From contig NZ_CP082904.1 in assembly GCF_023517775.1 (NCBI RefSeq), positions 2,170,001 through 2,234,000 of the forward strand: DNA of 64,000 nucleotides, read 5' to 3'. The notes beneath the pieces are model-generated. The model ran no database searches and was not told the DNA's origin. It saw only the letters and a list, made by a program, of their open reading frames with translations. The number at the start of each line of letters is the position of its first letter. Position 1 is the stretch's first letter. The position numbers were made by a program, and so were the translations under genes. The DNA is from Mixta hanseatica. GTDB lineage: Bacteria > Pseudomonadota > Gammaproteobacteria > Enterobacterales > Enterobacteriaceae. This document shows, piece after piece, positions 8,531 through 17,796 of the stretch.

Positions 8531-9154
8531 ATGAATCTGATCGTAGGAATGACCGGTGCCACGGGCGCGCCGCTGGGCGTGGCGCTGCTGCAGGCGTTGC
8601 AGGCAATGCCTGAGGTGGAAACACACCTGGTGATGTCGAAATGGGCGAAGACCACCATTGAACTGGAAACGCCATGGCGCGCGCGCGATGTCGCCGCGAT
8701 GGCGGATATCTGTCATAACGCCAGCGATCAGGCTGCCACCATCTCTTCAGGCTCGTTTAAAACCGACGGCATGATCATCGTCCCCTGCAGCATGAAAACG
8801 CTGGCCGGTATTCGCGCCGGCTATGCCGATGGTCTGGTAGGTCGCGCCGCAGACGTGGTGCTGAAAGAGCAGCGCAAGCTGGTGCTGGTGCCGCGTGAAA
8901 CGCCACTCAGCACCATTCATTTGGAAAACATGCTGGCATTGTCGCGACTTGGCGTCGCGATGGTGCCGCCGATGCCCGCCTGGTACAACCACCCTGCTTC
9001 GGTTGAAGAGATTACCCATCACATTGTGGCGCGCGTTCTTGATCAGTTTGGCCTCTCTTATCCGCAGGCCCGGCGCTGGCAGGGATTATCGCAGGCTCGC
9101 CCGCGCTGTGGTTTGATAATATCGCTGGCTTTACCGATGCGCGCGTCGCCCTGA
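8531..9154 (+). CDS. Hydroxyarylic acid decarboxylase subunit B (UbiX-like flavin prenyltransferase), altered C-terminus
   Basis: This subunit makes prenylated FMN for the partner decarboxylase subunit C. It matches E. coli EcdB/Pad1 almost throughout, with the flavin-binding MTGATGAPLG, IVPCSMKTLAGIRAGYADGL, LVLVPRETPLSTIHLENM and the C-terminal RRWQGLSQAR. After residue 190 the family tail (about seven residues) is gone. The frame runs on for 17 unrelated residues (PRCGLIISLALPMRASP) through DNA that encodes subunit C in another frame, the result of a deletion joining B to C. Since only the extreme tail is changed, B may still fold. It heads a HosA-controlled operon with C, D and an MFS transporter. 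Confidence 0.85.
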   Translation: MNLIVGMTGATGAPLGVALLQALQAMPEVETHLVMSKWAKTTIELETPWRARDVAAMADICHNASDQAATISSGSFKTDGMIIVPCSMKTLAGIRAGYADGLVGRAADVVLKEQRKLVLVPRETPLSTIHLENMLALSRLGVAMVPPMPAWYNHPASVEEITHHIVARVLDQFGLSYPQARRWQGLSQARPRCGLIISLALPMRASP

Positions 9155-10389
9155 ATACCCTCGGCTCTTGGCAAAATCATGCCATCGCGCTGGGCCTGCC
9201 GCCCAATACCCCAACCCGTGCGCAGATCGAGGCGTTTATTCGCCGCTGGGATACCTTTCCGGTCGCCCCCGAGCGCCGCGACAGCGCGCCGTGGCAGGAA
9301 AATAGCGCCGAAGGCGACGACATCAACCTGTTTGATACTTTGCCGCTGTTCCGTTTGAACGATGGCGACGGCGGTTTTTATCTTGATAAAGCCTGTGTGG
9401 TCTCGCGCGATCCGCGCGATCCCGATAACTTCGGTAAACAAAACGTCGGCATTTACCGTATGGAGGTAAAAGGTAAGCGTAAGCTCGGCCTGCAGCCGGT
9501 GCCGATGCACGATATTGCGTTGCACCTGCACAAGGCGGAAGAGCGCGGTGAGGATTTGCCCGTCGCCATTACGCTGGGCAACGATCCGATTATCACCCTG
9601 ATGGGCGCCACCCCGCTGAAATATGACCAGTCGGAATATGAAATGGCAGGCGCGCTGCGCGAAGCGCCCTATCCGATAGTCAGCGCGCCGCTGACCGGCT
9701 TTGATGTGCCGTGGGGGTCGGAAGTGATCCTTGAAGGGGTGATTGAAGGACGCAAGCGCGAGATCGAAGGGCCATTCGGCGAATTTACCGGCCACTACTC
9801 CGGCGGACGCAATATGACGGTGGTGCGTATCGATCGTGTCAGCTGGCGCAGCCAGCCCATCTTTGAGTCGCTCTATCTTGGCATGCCGTGGACCGAGATC
9901 GATTATCTGATTGGCCCTGCCACTTGCGTGCCGCTTTATCAACAACTGAAGGCGGAGTTTCCGGAAGTGCAGGCGGTTAACGCCATGTATACCCACGGCC
10001 TGCTGGCAATTATCTCCACGAAAAAACGCTACGGCGGCTTTGCCCGCGCGGTCGGTCTGCGCGCTATGACCACCCCGCACGGTCTGGGCTACGTCAAGAT
10101 GGTGATTATGGTAGATGAGGATGTCGATCCGTTCGATTTGCCGCAGGTAATGTGGGCGCTCTCTTCTAAAGTGAATCCGGCAGGCGATTTGGTCCAGCTG
10201 CCGAATATGTCGGTGCTGGAGCTGGATCCGGGTTCGTCGCCCGCCGGCATTACCGACAAGCTGATTATTGACGCCACCACGCCGGTCGCGCCGGATAACC
10301 GCGGCCACTACAGCCAGCCGGTTAAAGATCTGCCGGAGACGGCCGCCTGGGTGGAAAAACTGAGCGCAATGCTGGCAAACCGTAAATAA
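9100..10389 (+). pseudogene. Hydroxyarylic acid decarboxylase subunit C (UbiD family), 5' end deleted
   Basis: The 429 codons from 9100 (PALWFDNIAGFTDARVALN) to the stop correspond to residues about 47-475 of the E. coli EcdC/VdcC decarboxylase. The prFMN and metal-binding part (NFGKQNVGIYRMEVKG), EGPFGEFTGHYSGG and RAVGLRAMTTPHG are all present. Roughly 46 N-terminal codons and the start codon are missing. The frame is open back to 9043, but that stretch overlaps the B gene and has no ATG; the first possible starts are CTG codons, or a TTG at 9340 that would lose about 126 residues. A deletion of roughly 170 bases relative to relatives explains this. The subunit is probably inactive, and the rest of the gene shows no further decay, which suggests a recent event or an assembly error. 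Confidence 0.82.
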
Positions 10390-10402
10390 CAGGAGAAGAG
10401 CT

Positions 10403-10639
10403 ATGCTATGTCCACGCTGTGGCGATCAACATATTGAATTAATGGCAACCTCGCCGGTTGCCGATGTCTGGACCGTACATCAGTGTCAGCGCTGCCTCTA
10501 TACCTGGCGCTCAACCGAACCGCTGCGTCGCACCAGCCGGGAACATTATCCGCAGGCATTCCGGATGACGCAGCAGGATATCGATAATGCGCCACAGGTG
10601 CCCGCTATCCCGCCGTTGCTCCCGGAGGACGAGCGCTGA
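10403..10639 (+). CDS. Hydroxyarylic acid decarboxylase subunit D
   Basis: This 78-residue protein is the small third subunit of the bacterial non-oxidative hydroxyarylic acid decarboxylases (VdcD/EcdD type). It has a CPRCG...CQRC pair of Cys motifs at residues 3-6 and about 33-36, consistent with a small metal-binding ribbon, followed by LYTWRSTEP and a proline-rich end. It begins 13 bases after the stop of C with an AGGAG Shine-Dalgarno, so it belongs to the same operon. Its exact role is not settled, but it is needed for activity in related systems. It is intact. Confidence 0.85.
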   Translation: MLCPRCGDQHIELMATSPVADVWTVHQCQRCLYTWRSTEPLRRTSREHYPQAFRMTQQDIDNAPQVPAIPPLLPEDER

Positions 10640-10797
10640 TTTGCACGCTGGCAGCGCCCTGTTTCGGGCGCTTGCCTGCAAAGAGTGCAACCTTTACCGG
10701 CCGCAAACGCGCTATCCCCCCGCGCTTAATGCTTTTCTCCAGCTGGCATCGCCTTTGCTTAATAGCAAACGTTGCTCATGTTTTCAGGAGAAAAGCT

Positions 10798-12138
10798 ATG
10801 CATGTTACCGCTGCGGCCAGTCGCTACCGCTTTAAAATTTTTGCCCTGCTGTTTTTTATCGCCCTGATTAACTATATCGACCGCGGGGCGCTCTCGTTTG
10901 CCGCCAGCGCCATCGCCGCTGAATATCATTTTACTAAGGTGCAGCTTGGCGCGGTGCTGGGCTATTTCGGCTTCGGCTACCTGTTTGGTTCGCTGTGCGG
11001 CGGCTTCCTCGCTGACCGCTTCGGGACGAAAAAGGTCTGGCTGATGGCGGGCGTCCTCTGGTCAATTTTAGAGATCGCTACGGCCTGGGCGGGTGATTTG
11101 GGGATGGCGCTGTTCGGCGGTTCAGCGATCATGGGGTTTGCGGCGCTGCGTATTCTGTTTGGCTTCGCGGAAGGCCCCGCCTATGCGCTGATGAATAAGG
11201 CCATTGCCCACTGGGCACCGGACAACGAGCGTGGCATGGCGCTGGGGATCGGTTTACTCAGCACCCAGGTCGGCTCGCTGCTTACCGCGCCGGTAGCGGT
11301 CACGCTGCTGTTGCTGACCAACGACTGGCGGATGATGTTTATCCTGCTGGGTGTAATGTCGCTGGTGGCGATGGTGCTGTTTGCCCGCGCCTTTAGCGAT
11401 ACGCCAGAACAGCAGCCCGCCGCGAATACGGCCGAACGCCTGCTGATTAGCCACGGACAGGCGCCGGAGCCGGCAGGCGGTGCGCCATTGCCCTGGTGGC
11501 GTTTCTTTACCAGCCGGACGCTGGTTTGCAATGCGCTGGGTTATTTTTCGTTTCTCTATATCACCTTTACCCTGGTAACCTGGGCGCCCAAATATTTGCA
11601 GGATAATTTCCATTTTGATCTGCAGTCGCTGGGCTATATCGCCATGATCCCCTGGAGCGGCGCCTGTATCACCGTGCTGCTGGGCGGACGCATTGCCGAT
11701 CTGCTGCTGCGTCGGTTTGCTAATTTGCGCCTGGCGCGTAACCTCTTCGCCGCGTTAACGCTGCTGCTGGCCGGCGGCTGCTTTCTGGCGATTCCATGGA
11801 TGCCTTCCGCCAGCCTGGTTATTGTGATGATGACGCTGGGCAATGCCTTAAATGCGCTGGTGAATAATGTTTACTGGTCGGTGGTAATTGACGTTACGCC
11901 GCGCGCCAGCGTGGGCACCTACAGCGGCATCACGCTGGCGATTGCTAACCTGGCCTCGATTATTTCACCGATGCTAAGCGGCTGGCTGGCGCAATATTAT
12001 GGCTATAACGCAATGTTTACCGCCACCGCGCTGATCGCCTTTGTCAGTATGCTGGCGATGACGCTGCTGCAGCCGGAGAAAAAACTGGGGGCTGAGCGCG
12101 TCGGCCCGTTGCCGGTTAGCCGGGCGGCAAGCCACTGA
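10798..12138 (+). CDS. MFS transporter of the anion:cation symporter type, probably for an aromatic acid
   Basis: This 446-residue inner-membrane transporter has about twelve membrane segments. The N-terminal INYIDRGALSFA and the loop motif GGFLADRFGTKKVWL are typical of the ACS family (ExuT, GudP, aromatic-acid carriers). I chose the ATG at 10798, preceded by AGGAG, over a non-ATG start 126 bases earlier. It lies 158 bases downstream of subunit D on the same strand and ends at a strong terminator, so it is likely read through from the HosA promoter. Uptake of a hydroxybenzoate or similar is inferred from this context only. Confidence 0.8.
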   Translation: MHVTAAASRYRFKIFALLFFIALINYIDRGALSFAASAIAAEYHFTKVQLGAVLGYFGFGYLFGSLCGGFLADRFGTKKVWLMAGVLWSILEIATAWAGDLGMALFGGSAIMGFAALRILFGFAEGPAYALMNKAIAHWAPDNERGMALGIGLLSTQVGSLLTAPVAVTLLLLTNDWRMMFILLGVMSLVAMVLFARAFSDTPEQQPAANTAERLLISHGQAPEPAGGAPLPWWRFFTSRTLVCNALGYFSFLYITFTLVTWAPKYLQDNFHFDLQSLGYIAMIPWSGACITVLLGGRIADLLLRRFANLRLARNLFAALTLLLAGGCFLAIPWMPSASLVIVMMTLGNALNALVNNVYWSVVIDVTPRASVGTYSGITLAIANLASIISPMLSGWLAQYYGYNAMFTATALIAFVSMLAMTLLQPEKKLGAERVGPLPVSRAASH

Positions 12139-12155
12139 AACGCGACGTAATACCA

Positions 12156-12193
12156 AAAACAGGCGTTATTCTTCTGTGAATAATGCCTGTTTT
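12156..12193. terminator. Bidirectional terminator
   Basis: AAAACAGGCGTTATTC (12156-12171), loop TTCTGT, and GAATAATGCCTGTTTT (12178-12193) form a long stem with T-runs on both strands. It ends the decarboxylase/MFS operon and the convergent gene at 12219. Confidence 0.88.
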
Positions 12194-12218
12194 ATTACTG
12201 CTGGATAAAAACGGATTA

Positions 12219-12683
12219 TTATTTTTTCTGGTTAAGATAATCCGTCAGGAAATGTTGAGCATTGCCATAGGATGAAAGCGATTGGCTGTAGCTAATGCGG
12301 TAAGACTGTTTATCATCAGGAAGATAAAGCTCGCCCATGCCGGAACCGAACATATTCAAGGCGACGAAACGGTTGCCATTAACTTTTAACGAGTAGGTTT
12401 TCTTCTTATCGTTTTTTTGCACATCCATTAACTGAATGCGTTGGCTCCAGGGATGATCGATATTGGTGATCTGCACCAGTGCTTTATTTTCCTCACGTGG
12501 ACCATAACGCAATACCCACACCTGAATCCCCTCTTCGCCCTGCCACGCTTTCACTTCTTCTGCGACTTCCGGGCGTACAGCAGGCGTGGTCTGGGTCACT
12601 CCCTTACTCTGCGCGATAACATCCTGCGTTACTGGCATCAGCGCCAGCGTAACCAGCATAAAGGCCATATTTATTTTCTTCAC
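12219..12683 (-). CDS. Secreted protein of unknown function
   Basis: I do not recognise this 154-residue protein. It opens with a signal peptide (MKKINMAFMLVTLALMPVTQ, cleavage likely after DVIA-Q), so it should be periplasmic. The mature part is polar with a short beta-rich pattern (GIQVWVLRYGPREENKALVQITN, then YSLKVNGNRFVALNMFG and ELYLPDDKQSYRISYS). No cysteines or lipobox are present. A good AAAGGAG precedes the start. It stands alone between two terminators. Dozens of enteric genomes carry small orphan periplasmic proteins like this, but I cannot assign a family. Confidence 0.65.
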   Translation of the reverse strand: MKKINMAFMLVTLALMPVTQDVIAQSKGVTQTTPAVRPEVAEEVKAWQGEEGIQVWVLRYGPREENKALVQITNIDHPWSQRIQLMDVQKNDKKKTYSLKVNGNRFVALNMFGSGMGELYLPDDKQSYRISYSQSLSSYGNAQHFLTDYLNQKK

Positions 12684-12855
12684 CGATAAACTCCTTTTTT
12701 ATTTCGGGACGGCGAAAATAATAATCAATATATCCTCTTCGTCAATAACAATTATATCAATTAGCGCTATCAGACACGTAATTTGGCGTGAATCATTTTA
12801 TTGCGAATGTATATAATTGGCCTACTATTCTTTTTAATTACCCGAACGATTTATT

Positions 12856-12883
12856 AAAGCCGACCACACATTTGGTCGGCTTT
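12856..12883. terminator. Terminator downstream of the chemoreceptor gene
   Basis: AAAGCCGACCA (12856-12866) and TGGTCGGCTTT (12873-12883) form an 11-base stem with T-rich flanks on both sides. It lies 20 bases past the stop of the chemoreceptor gene. Confidence 0.88.
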
Positions 12884-12903
12884 ATCTATTTAATTATTTA
12901 ATC

Positions 12904-14574
12904 TCAGAAGGCTTCCCATCCTTCTGTTGACAGCGTTTCCTTTGGACGCGCGGCCGCAGAACGCGCAACATTCATCACCGGCTTTTTAACGGCTGCCTGT
13001 GACAGTGTCACTCCTGCCATCAGGCGGAAAGTCGCTACCGTCTGGTTCAGATGGCGCGCCTGATCTTCCAGTTGGCTGGCGGCCGAAGACGATTCTTCCA
13101 CCAGCGAGGCGTTCTGCTGCGTCACCTGATCCAGCTCGGTCACCGCAATGCCGACCTGGCTGATGCCGCGGCTTTGTTCGTCAGAAGCGGACGAGATCTC
13201 ATCCATTATATCGCGCACCTGCTTAACGCCAACCACGATAGCTTCCATTGACTCTTCCGCCGCGACGGCCAGCTTAGTGCCTTTCTCTACACGGGCAGAG
13301 GATTCTTCGATCAGCCCTTTGATATCTTTCGCTGCCGCCGCGCTGCGCTGGGCCAGATTGCGCACCTCGCCCGCCACCACCGCGAAGCCGCGGCCATTCT
13401 CTCCGGCACGTGCCGCTTCAACCGCCGCGTTCAGCGCCAGGATATTGGTCTGGAAAGCGATACTTTCAATAACGCCGGTAATTTCGGCAATCTTCTTCGC
13501 GCTCTCTTCCAGATCGTAAATAGTTTTAATCACCCCATCGACAATATCGCCGCCCTTCTCAGCGGTATCCGAGGCCGATATGGCCAGCTTCGATGCCTGC
13601 TGCGCATTATCCGCATTCTGTTTTACCGTTGCGGTGATCTGCTCCATGCTGGCGGCCGTCTGCTCCAGCGAAGCCGCCTGCTGCTCGGTGCGCGAGGAGA
13701 GATCGGCATTGCCTGCGGCAATCTCACTCACGCCGGTCAGGATAGTTTGCGCGCCGTTGCGCACGTTGCTGACGGTATTTACCAGCGCCTGCTGCATCCG
13801 CGCCAGGCCATTATGCAGCCGTCCCATTTCGGTACGCGCCAGCGGATCCGCCTGCACCGGCTGCGTTAGATCGCCATGCTCAATCGCATCGATGTGGCTA
13901 AGCGCGGCGGCCAGCGGCTGCAGCAGCACGCGCTGCAATACGCGCCAGCTGAGCGTTATACAAGCCAATACCAGCAGCATAGTGCCCGCCAGCAGCGCCT
14001 TCATCTGACCGAAATGGCGATCGCTGTTTTCTGCGGCCTGCGTCGTCAAATGATTTACCGCGCTGCGCCAGCGCTCGTAATCTTCCAGCATCGCCTGCTG
14101 CTTTGGCGCGGCGTTAATCGCGAACATCGCCGCCAGACTGTGGGTCTCTGCAGTATCCATCAGCTGCTGCAGCAGCGTGAAGTACGCTTTGTAGCTGGCA
14201 TTCAGCTGAGCCGTCAGCGCCGGATCAAGCCCTTTCAGCGGCGTGCCGGACTGATATTCCTGATATCCGCGTTCTGCCACCTGCAGCTGTTGGCGCCCGT
14301 GCTCAATCATTCCCGGCAGCTTCGCGCTGCCGGGGCCTTCCTGCTGGATCCAGATAACGATGCGGTTCGCGTCGGAACGAACCGCGTTCAGCGCATACCA
14401 GGCGTTGGTTAGCGCGGTAACCTTGTCATTGGCCGCCGAAGCGGTAAGAAAATTTTCTTTGTCATTGCTGAGTGAATTCAGAAACAGTCCGCCGGAAACT
14501 AACTGCAACAGGCCAAACAGCGCGATGCAGCAAATCAGAAAGGTAGACGTTTTAATGCGGCTGAAAAAGGACAT
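12904..14574 (-). CDS. Methyl-accepting chemotaxis protein (Tsr/Tar class)
   Basis: This 556-residue inner-membrane chemoreceptor has a first membrane segment at about residues 11-32 ([19 protein letters not shown]), a periplasmic four-helix sensing domain to about 190, a second membrane segment ([15 protein letters not shown]), a HAMP domain, and the cytoplasmic signalling hairpin with the conserved tip [20 protein letters not shown]. It ends in GWEAF, the pentapeptide that tethers CheR and CheB in high-abundance receptors. The ATG at 14574 has GAGGGAG upstream; a 19-codon longer frame lacks such a site and would include the promoter. The ligand cannot be predicted. A sigma-28 promoter precedes it. 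Confidence 0.92.
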   Translation of the reverse strand: MSFFSRIKTSTFLICCIALFGLLQLVSGGLFLNSLSNDKENFLTASAANDKVTALTNAWYALNAVRSDANRIVIWIQQEGPGSAKLPGMIEHGRQQLQVAERGYQEYQSGTPLKGLDPALTAQLNASYKAYFTLLQQLMDTAETHSLAAMFAINAAPKQQAMLEDYERWRSAVNHLTTQAAENSDRHFGQMKALLAGTMLLVLACITLSWRVLQRVLLQPLAAALSHIDAIEHGDLTQPVQADPLARTEMGRLHNGLARMQQALVNTVSNVRNGAQTILTGVSEIAAGNADLSSRTEQQAASLEQTAASMEQITATVKQNADNAQQASKLAISASDTAEKGGDIVDGVIKTIYDLEESAKKIAEITGVIESIAFQTNILALNAAVEAARAGENGRGFAVVAGEVRNLAQRSAAAAKDIKGLIEESSARVEKGTKLAVAAEESMEAIVVGVKQVRDIMDEISSASDEQSRGISQVGIAVTELDQVTQQNASLVEESSSAASQLEDQARHLNQTVATFRLMAGVTLSQAAVKKPVMNVARSAAARPKETLSTEGWEAF

Positions 14575-14606
14575 AGCTCCCTCAAATAAAGTGATAAGCA
14601 TCACAC

Positions 14607-14633
14607 TTATCGGCAGCTTTACCGGTAACATTA
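14607..14633 (-). promoter_or_regulatory. Sigma-28 (FliA) promoter of the chemoreceptor gene
   Basis: On the minus strand the bases read TAATGTTA, 11 bases, GCCGATAA. The -10 is identical to the flagellar sigma-28 consensus and the -35 matches TAAAGTTT at 6 of 8. The element ends 33 bases before the start codon. This ties the receptor to the flagellar late-gene regulon. Confidence 0.82.
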
Positions 14634-14985
14634 GCGCCGTTGATTATTAATCAACCGGTTGTAACAGCCTGTTATACTGCTTCCACACGCGTGGCGCGCA
14701 TCCGGCAGCGAAAGAGAGCTGAAATCGCCCTTTCGCTAAGCGTTAATCTGAATATCAGGCTGGATCATTGATTAATAGTTTATTTATGCGCTTTCATCAG
14801 GCTGGATTGTCAGGCCATGAACAACGTATGATGACGCCGGTCAGGCAGTGTCGTTATCCTGTCGACCCAGGCAGGAGTCCCCTGTACGAATCACATGCAG
14901 CGTAATGGCTATCTGTTAGAGTCGCTAACCTGTTGCAGCGCCAGAAGTGCCGGTAACCCACTGATGAGCGTCAAATTTATCGATG

Positions 14986-15022
14986 ATAAGTTACGCCTTA
15001 CCTGTTGTTAGGTTTTACTTAT
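14986..15022 (+). promoter_or_regulatory. OxyR-type binding site upstream of ahpC
   Basis: Four tetramers, ATAA, CTTA, TTAG and TTAT, are separated by exactly 7 bases each, the spacing of the OxyR ATAG-N7-CTAT-N7-ATAG-N7-CTAT pattern. Matches per tetramer are partial, as is normal for OxyR sites. It lies 80 bases upstream of the ahpC start, where OxyR activates ahpC in E. coli. Confidence 0.7.
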
Positions 15023-15102
15023 TGATTCAATAAAGGATACGCATTAGATCTCGATCACGTTTTTCGGTAACTTTCACGCTAACCAATATGAAGGAGTAAC
15101 TG

Positions 15103-15666
15103 ATGTCTATCATTAACACCAAAATCAAACCGTTCAAAAACAACGCGTTCAAAAACGGTGAGTTCATCGAAGTGACTGAGAAAGATGTCGAAGGTAAATG
15201 GAGTGTATTCTTCTTCTACCCGGCTGACTTCACCTTCGTTTGCCCGACCGAACTGGGTGACGTTGCTGACCACTACGCGGAATTCCAGAAACTGGGCGTA
15301 GACATTTACTCTGTTTCTACCGATACCCACTTTACCCACAAAGCATGGCACGGCAGCTCTGACACCATCGCGAAAATCCAGTACGCGATGATCGGCGACC
15401 CGACCGGCGCGCTGACCCGTAACTTCGACATCATGCGTGAAGATCAGGGTCTGGCTGACCGTGGTACCTTCATCGTTGACCCGGAAGGCATCATCCAGGC
15501 AGTAGAAATCACTGCTGAAGGTATTGGCCGTGACGCATCTGACCTGCTGCGTAAAGTGAAAGCGGCACAGTACGTTGCCAGCCACCCGGGCGAAGTTTGC
15601 CCTGCAAAATGGAAAGAAGGCGAAGCGACCCTGGCTCCTTCTCTCGACCTGGTTGGCAAAATCTAA
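15103..15666 (+). CDS. ahpC: Alkyl hydroperoxide reductase peroxiredoxin subunit
   Basis: AhpC is a cytoplasmic 2-Cys peroxiredoxin that reduces hydrogen peroxide, organic peroxides and peroxynitrite and is recycled by AhpF. The 187-residue sequence matches E. coli AhpC in length and nearly throughout. Peroxidatic Cys47 sits in FTFVCPTE, resolving Cys166 in GEVCPAKW, and the C-terminal helix is complete. The start follows GAAGGAG. Codon use here is strongly biased (CTG, GGT, AAA, TCT), as expected for a highly expressed gene. It is followed by an intercistronic terminator and ahpF. Confidence 0.98.
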   Translation: MSIINTKIKPFKNNAFKNGEFIEVTEKDVEGKWSVFFFYPADFTFVCPTELGDVADHYAEFQKLGVDIYSVSTDTHFTHKAWHGSSDTIAKIQYAMIGDPTGALTRNFDIMREDQGLADRGTFIVDPEGIIQAVEITAEGIGRDASDLLRKVKAAQYVASHPGEVCPAKWKEGEATLAPSLDLVGKI

Positions 15667-15693
15667 GTTAACCAGCAGTTTTTTGTCTTTTTC

Positions 15694-15720
15694 ATCGGGT
15701 GCTGCGGCACCCGATTTTTT
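15694..15720 (+). terminator. Intercistronic terminator between ahpC and ahpF
   Basis: ATCGGGTGC, loop TGCG, GCACCCGAT and six T bases form a strong terminator between the two genes. It would lower ahpF expression relative to ahpC, fitting the excess of AhpC over AhpF seen in enterics. Confidence 0.88.
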
Positions 15721-15734
15721 GCCTGGAGACCCTC

Positions 15735-17303
15735 ATGCTCGACACCACGATGAAAAACCAACTCAAGGCCTATCTTGAGAAATTAACTAAGCCTGTTGAG
15801 TTAATCGCTACGCTGGACGACAGCGCGAAATCCGCTGAAATCAAAGAGCTGTTGGCGGAAATTGCTGAGCTGTCTGAAAAAGTAACGTTCCGTGAAGACA
15901 ACACCCTGCCGGAGCGCAAACCTTCATTCCTGATTACTAACCCAGGCAACAGCACCGGCCCGCGTTTTGCCGGCTCGCCGCTGGGTCACGAATTCACTTC
16001 GCTGGTACTGGCTCTGCTGCAGACCGGCGGACATCCGTCCAAAGAGACGCAGGCGCTGCTGGATCAGATCCGCCAGCTGGATGACGACCTGCATTTCGAA
16101 ACCTATTACTCGCTCTCCTGTCACAACTGCCCGGACGTGGTGCAGGCGCTGAATCTGATGGCGATTCTGAACCCGCGCATCAGCCATACGGCGATTGACG
16201 GCGGCGTATTCCAGAATGAGATTCAGGATCGTAACGTCATGGGCGTTCCGGCAGTATTCCTGAACGGGAAAGAGTTCGGCCAGGGCCGTATGAGCCTGGC
16301 GGAAATCGTCAGCAAAGTGGACGTCAACGCCGACAAACGCGCAGCGGAAGAGCTGAACAAGCGTGACGCTTACGACGTGCTGATTGTCGGCAGCGGCCCG
16401 GCGGGCGCGGCGGCGGCGATTTACTCAGCGCGTAAAGGCATCCGTACCGCCCTGCTGGGCGAGCGTTTTGGCGGCCAGGTATTGGATACGGTTGATATTG
16501 AAAACTATATCTCCGTGCCGAAAACCGAAGGGTCTAAACTGGCTGGCGCGCTGAAAGCGCACGTCAGCGAATATCCGATCGACGTGATCGACAGCCAGAG
16601 CGCCAGCAAGCTGATCCCGGCCAGCGTAGAAGGCGGCCTGCATACGCTGCAAACCGCTTCCGGCGCCGAGCTGAAATCACGCAGCATCATCGTCGCTACC
16701 GGTGCGCGCTGGCGTAACATGAACGTTCCGGGCGAAGAGCAGTATCGCACCCGTGGCGTTACCTACTGCCCGCACTGCGACGGCCCGCTCTACAAAGGTA
16801 AGCGCGTGGCGGTCATCGGCGGCGGTAACTCCGGTGTTGAAGCGGCGATCGATCTGGCCGGTATCGTTGAACACGTTACCCTGCTGGAGTTCGCGCCAGC
16901 GATGAAAGCGGACGCCGTGCTGCAGCAAAAAGTACGCAGCCTGGAAAACGTGGATATCATCCTGAACGCGCAGACGCTGGAAGTGAAAGGCGACGGTAGC
17001 AAGCTGACCAGCCTGGAATATAAAGATCGCGTGAACGAGACGGTTCATCAGATCGACGTGGCCGGTATCTTCGTACAGATTGGCCTGCTGCCGAACACCA
17101 CCTGGCTGGACGGCACCATCGAGCGTAACCAGATGGGCGAAATCCTGATCGATGCGAAATGCGAAACCAGCGTGAAAGGCGTATTTGCTGCCGGCGACTG
17201 TACCACTGTGCCGTACAAGCAGATCATTATCGCCAGCGGTGAAGGCGCGAAAGCCTCCCTGAGCGCGTTTGATTATCTGATTCGTACTCAGCCGGTCGGC
17301 TAA
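15735..17303 (+). CDS. ahpF: Alkyl hydroperoxide reductase flavoprotein subunit
   Basis: AhpF passes electrons from NADH through FAD and two disulfides to AhpC. The 522-residue protein matches E. coli AhpF closely. It has an N-terminal double-thioredoxin domain with the redox pair SCHNCPD (about 128-134), the FAD-binding [14 protein letters not shown] near 214, the second redox pair TYCPHCDG near 345, the NADH-binding [12 protein letters not shown], and the FAD-closing [16 protein letters not shown]. The ATG at 15735 ([17 protein letters not shown]) follows GGAGA and matches family starts; an upstream in-frame extension lies in the terminator. Confidence 0.97.
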   Translation: MLDTTMKNQLKAYLEKLTKPVELIATLDDSAKSAEIKELLAEIAELSEKVTFREDNTLPERKPSFLITNPGNSTGPRFAGSPLGHEFTSLVLALLQTGGHPSKETQALLDQIRQLDDDLHFETYYSLSCHNCPDVVQALNLMAILNPRISHTAIDGGVFQNEIQDRNVMGVPAVFLNGKEFGQGRMSLAEIVSKVDVNADKRAAEELNKRDAYDVLIVGSGPAGAAAAIYSARKGIRTALLGERFGGQVLDTVDIENYISVPKTEGSKLAGALKAHVSEYPIDVIDSQSASKLIPASVEGGLHTLQTASGAELKSRSIIVATGARWRNMNVPGEEQYRTRGVTYCPHCDGPLYKGKRVAVIGGGNSGVEAAIDLAGIVEHVTLLEFAPAMKADAVLQQKVRSLENVDIILNAQTLEVKGDGSKLTSLEYKDRVNETVHQIDVAGIFVQIGLLPNTTWLDGTIERNQMGEILIDAKCETSVKGVFAAGDCTTVPYKQIIIASGEGAKASLSAFDYLIRTQPVG

Positions 17304-17324
17304 GGCTCACCCGCTAAAACTGTA

Positions 17325-17352
17325 GCGGCATCTCGGGATGCCGCTTTTTTTT
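17325..17352 (+). terminator. Terminator of ahpF
   Basis: GCGGCAT (17325-17331), loop CTCGGG, ATGCCGC (17338-17344) and a run of eight T bases. Confidence 0.9.
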
Positions 17353-17361
17353 GCCCGCCGT

Positions 17362-17796
17362 TCAGCGGTCAAGGAAACGCTGTGGATGATCCGCGGTGAG
17401 ATGATGCACATTATCGTAGCGGCCAAACAGTCGGTAGCGGTTACGGGCGATAAGATCATAGCAGCGGTTGCTCAGGGCGGTGGGCAGGAAACGCAGCAGC
17501 GACAGCGCGCGCCACGGCCACGGCAGCCCAGCCATTACGCGAAAGATCGCCTCCGCCCGCAGCCAGACCTGTCCCTGCCTGATCAGCACAATGGTGCTGA
17601 TGTTTTCCGTTGACAGACCGGCCCAGCGCAACAGCGCTTTCCCCTGCTCACTCTGCACCGCTGCCAGCCTGACGGTATGATATCTGTCGTAGCGCAGCAG
17701 GAAATTGACCCAGCCGTTGCACAACTTACAGGTGCCGTCATACAGCACTACCTGTTCGTTGGGCGCTATCAGCGGCGGCGCGGCGCGATCAGTCAT
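17362..17796 (-). CDS. DCC family thiol-disulfide oxidoreductase-like protein
   Basis: This 144-residue protein carries the DCC signature VVLYDGTCKLCNGWVNFLL near residue 16 (D-x-x-C-x-x-C), followed by a thioredoxin-like segment and RYRLFGRYD near the end (YuxK/DUF393 family). A redox role is inferred from the CxxC; no member is well characterised. I set the start at 17796 (MTDRAAPPL), whose ATG overlaps the end of the upstream gene, suggesting translational coupling. The longer frame would duplicate 70 bases of that gene. There is no signal peptide. Confidence 0.72.
   Translation of the reverse strand: MTDRAAPPLIAPNEQVVLYDGTCKLCNGWVNFLLRYDRYHTVRLAAVQSEQGKALLRWAGLSTENISTIVLIRQGQVWLRAEAIFRVMAGLPWPWRALSLLRFLPTALSNRCYDLIARNRYRLFGRYDNVHHLTADHPQRFLDR

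Larger units (their letters stand above)
14575..15102. other. Divergent promoter region between the chemoreceptor gene and ahpC
   Basis: This 528-base stretch holds the sigma-28 promoter at its left end and the OxyR-type site near its right end. I see no convincing gene in the roughly 340 bases between them, although the size leaves room for a small RNA. Confidence 0.5.

Noticed and set aside
9043..9154. Programmed frameshift joining subunits B and C into one protein.
   Set aside because: Frames differ by one, but no slippery heptamer or downstream stem is visible, and about 46 residues of C plus the end of B are physically missing. A deletion explains both facts.
9058..10308. A 416-codon open frame on the minus strand opposite decarboxylase subunit C.
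   Set aside because: It is antisense to a strongly conserved gene, its translation is Arg/His/Gln-rich low-quality sequence, and long antisense frames are common in GC-rich genes.
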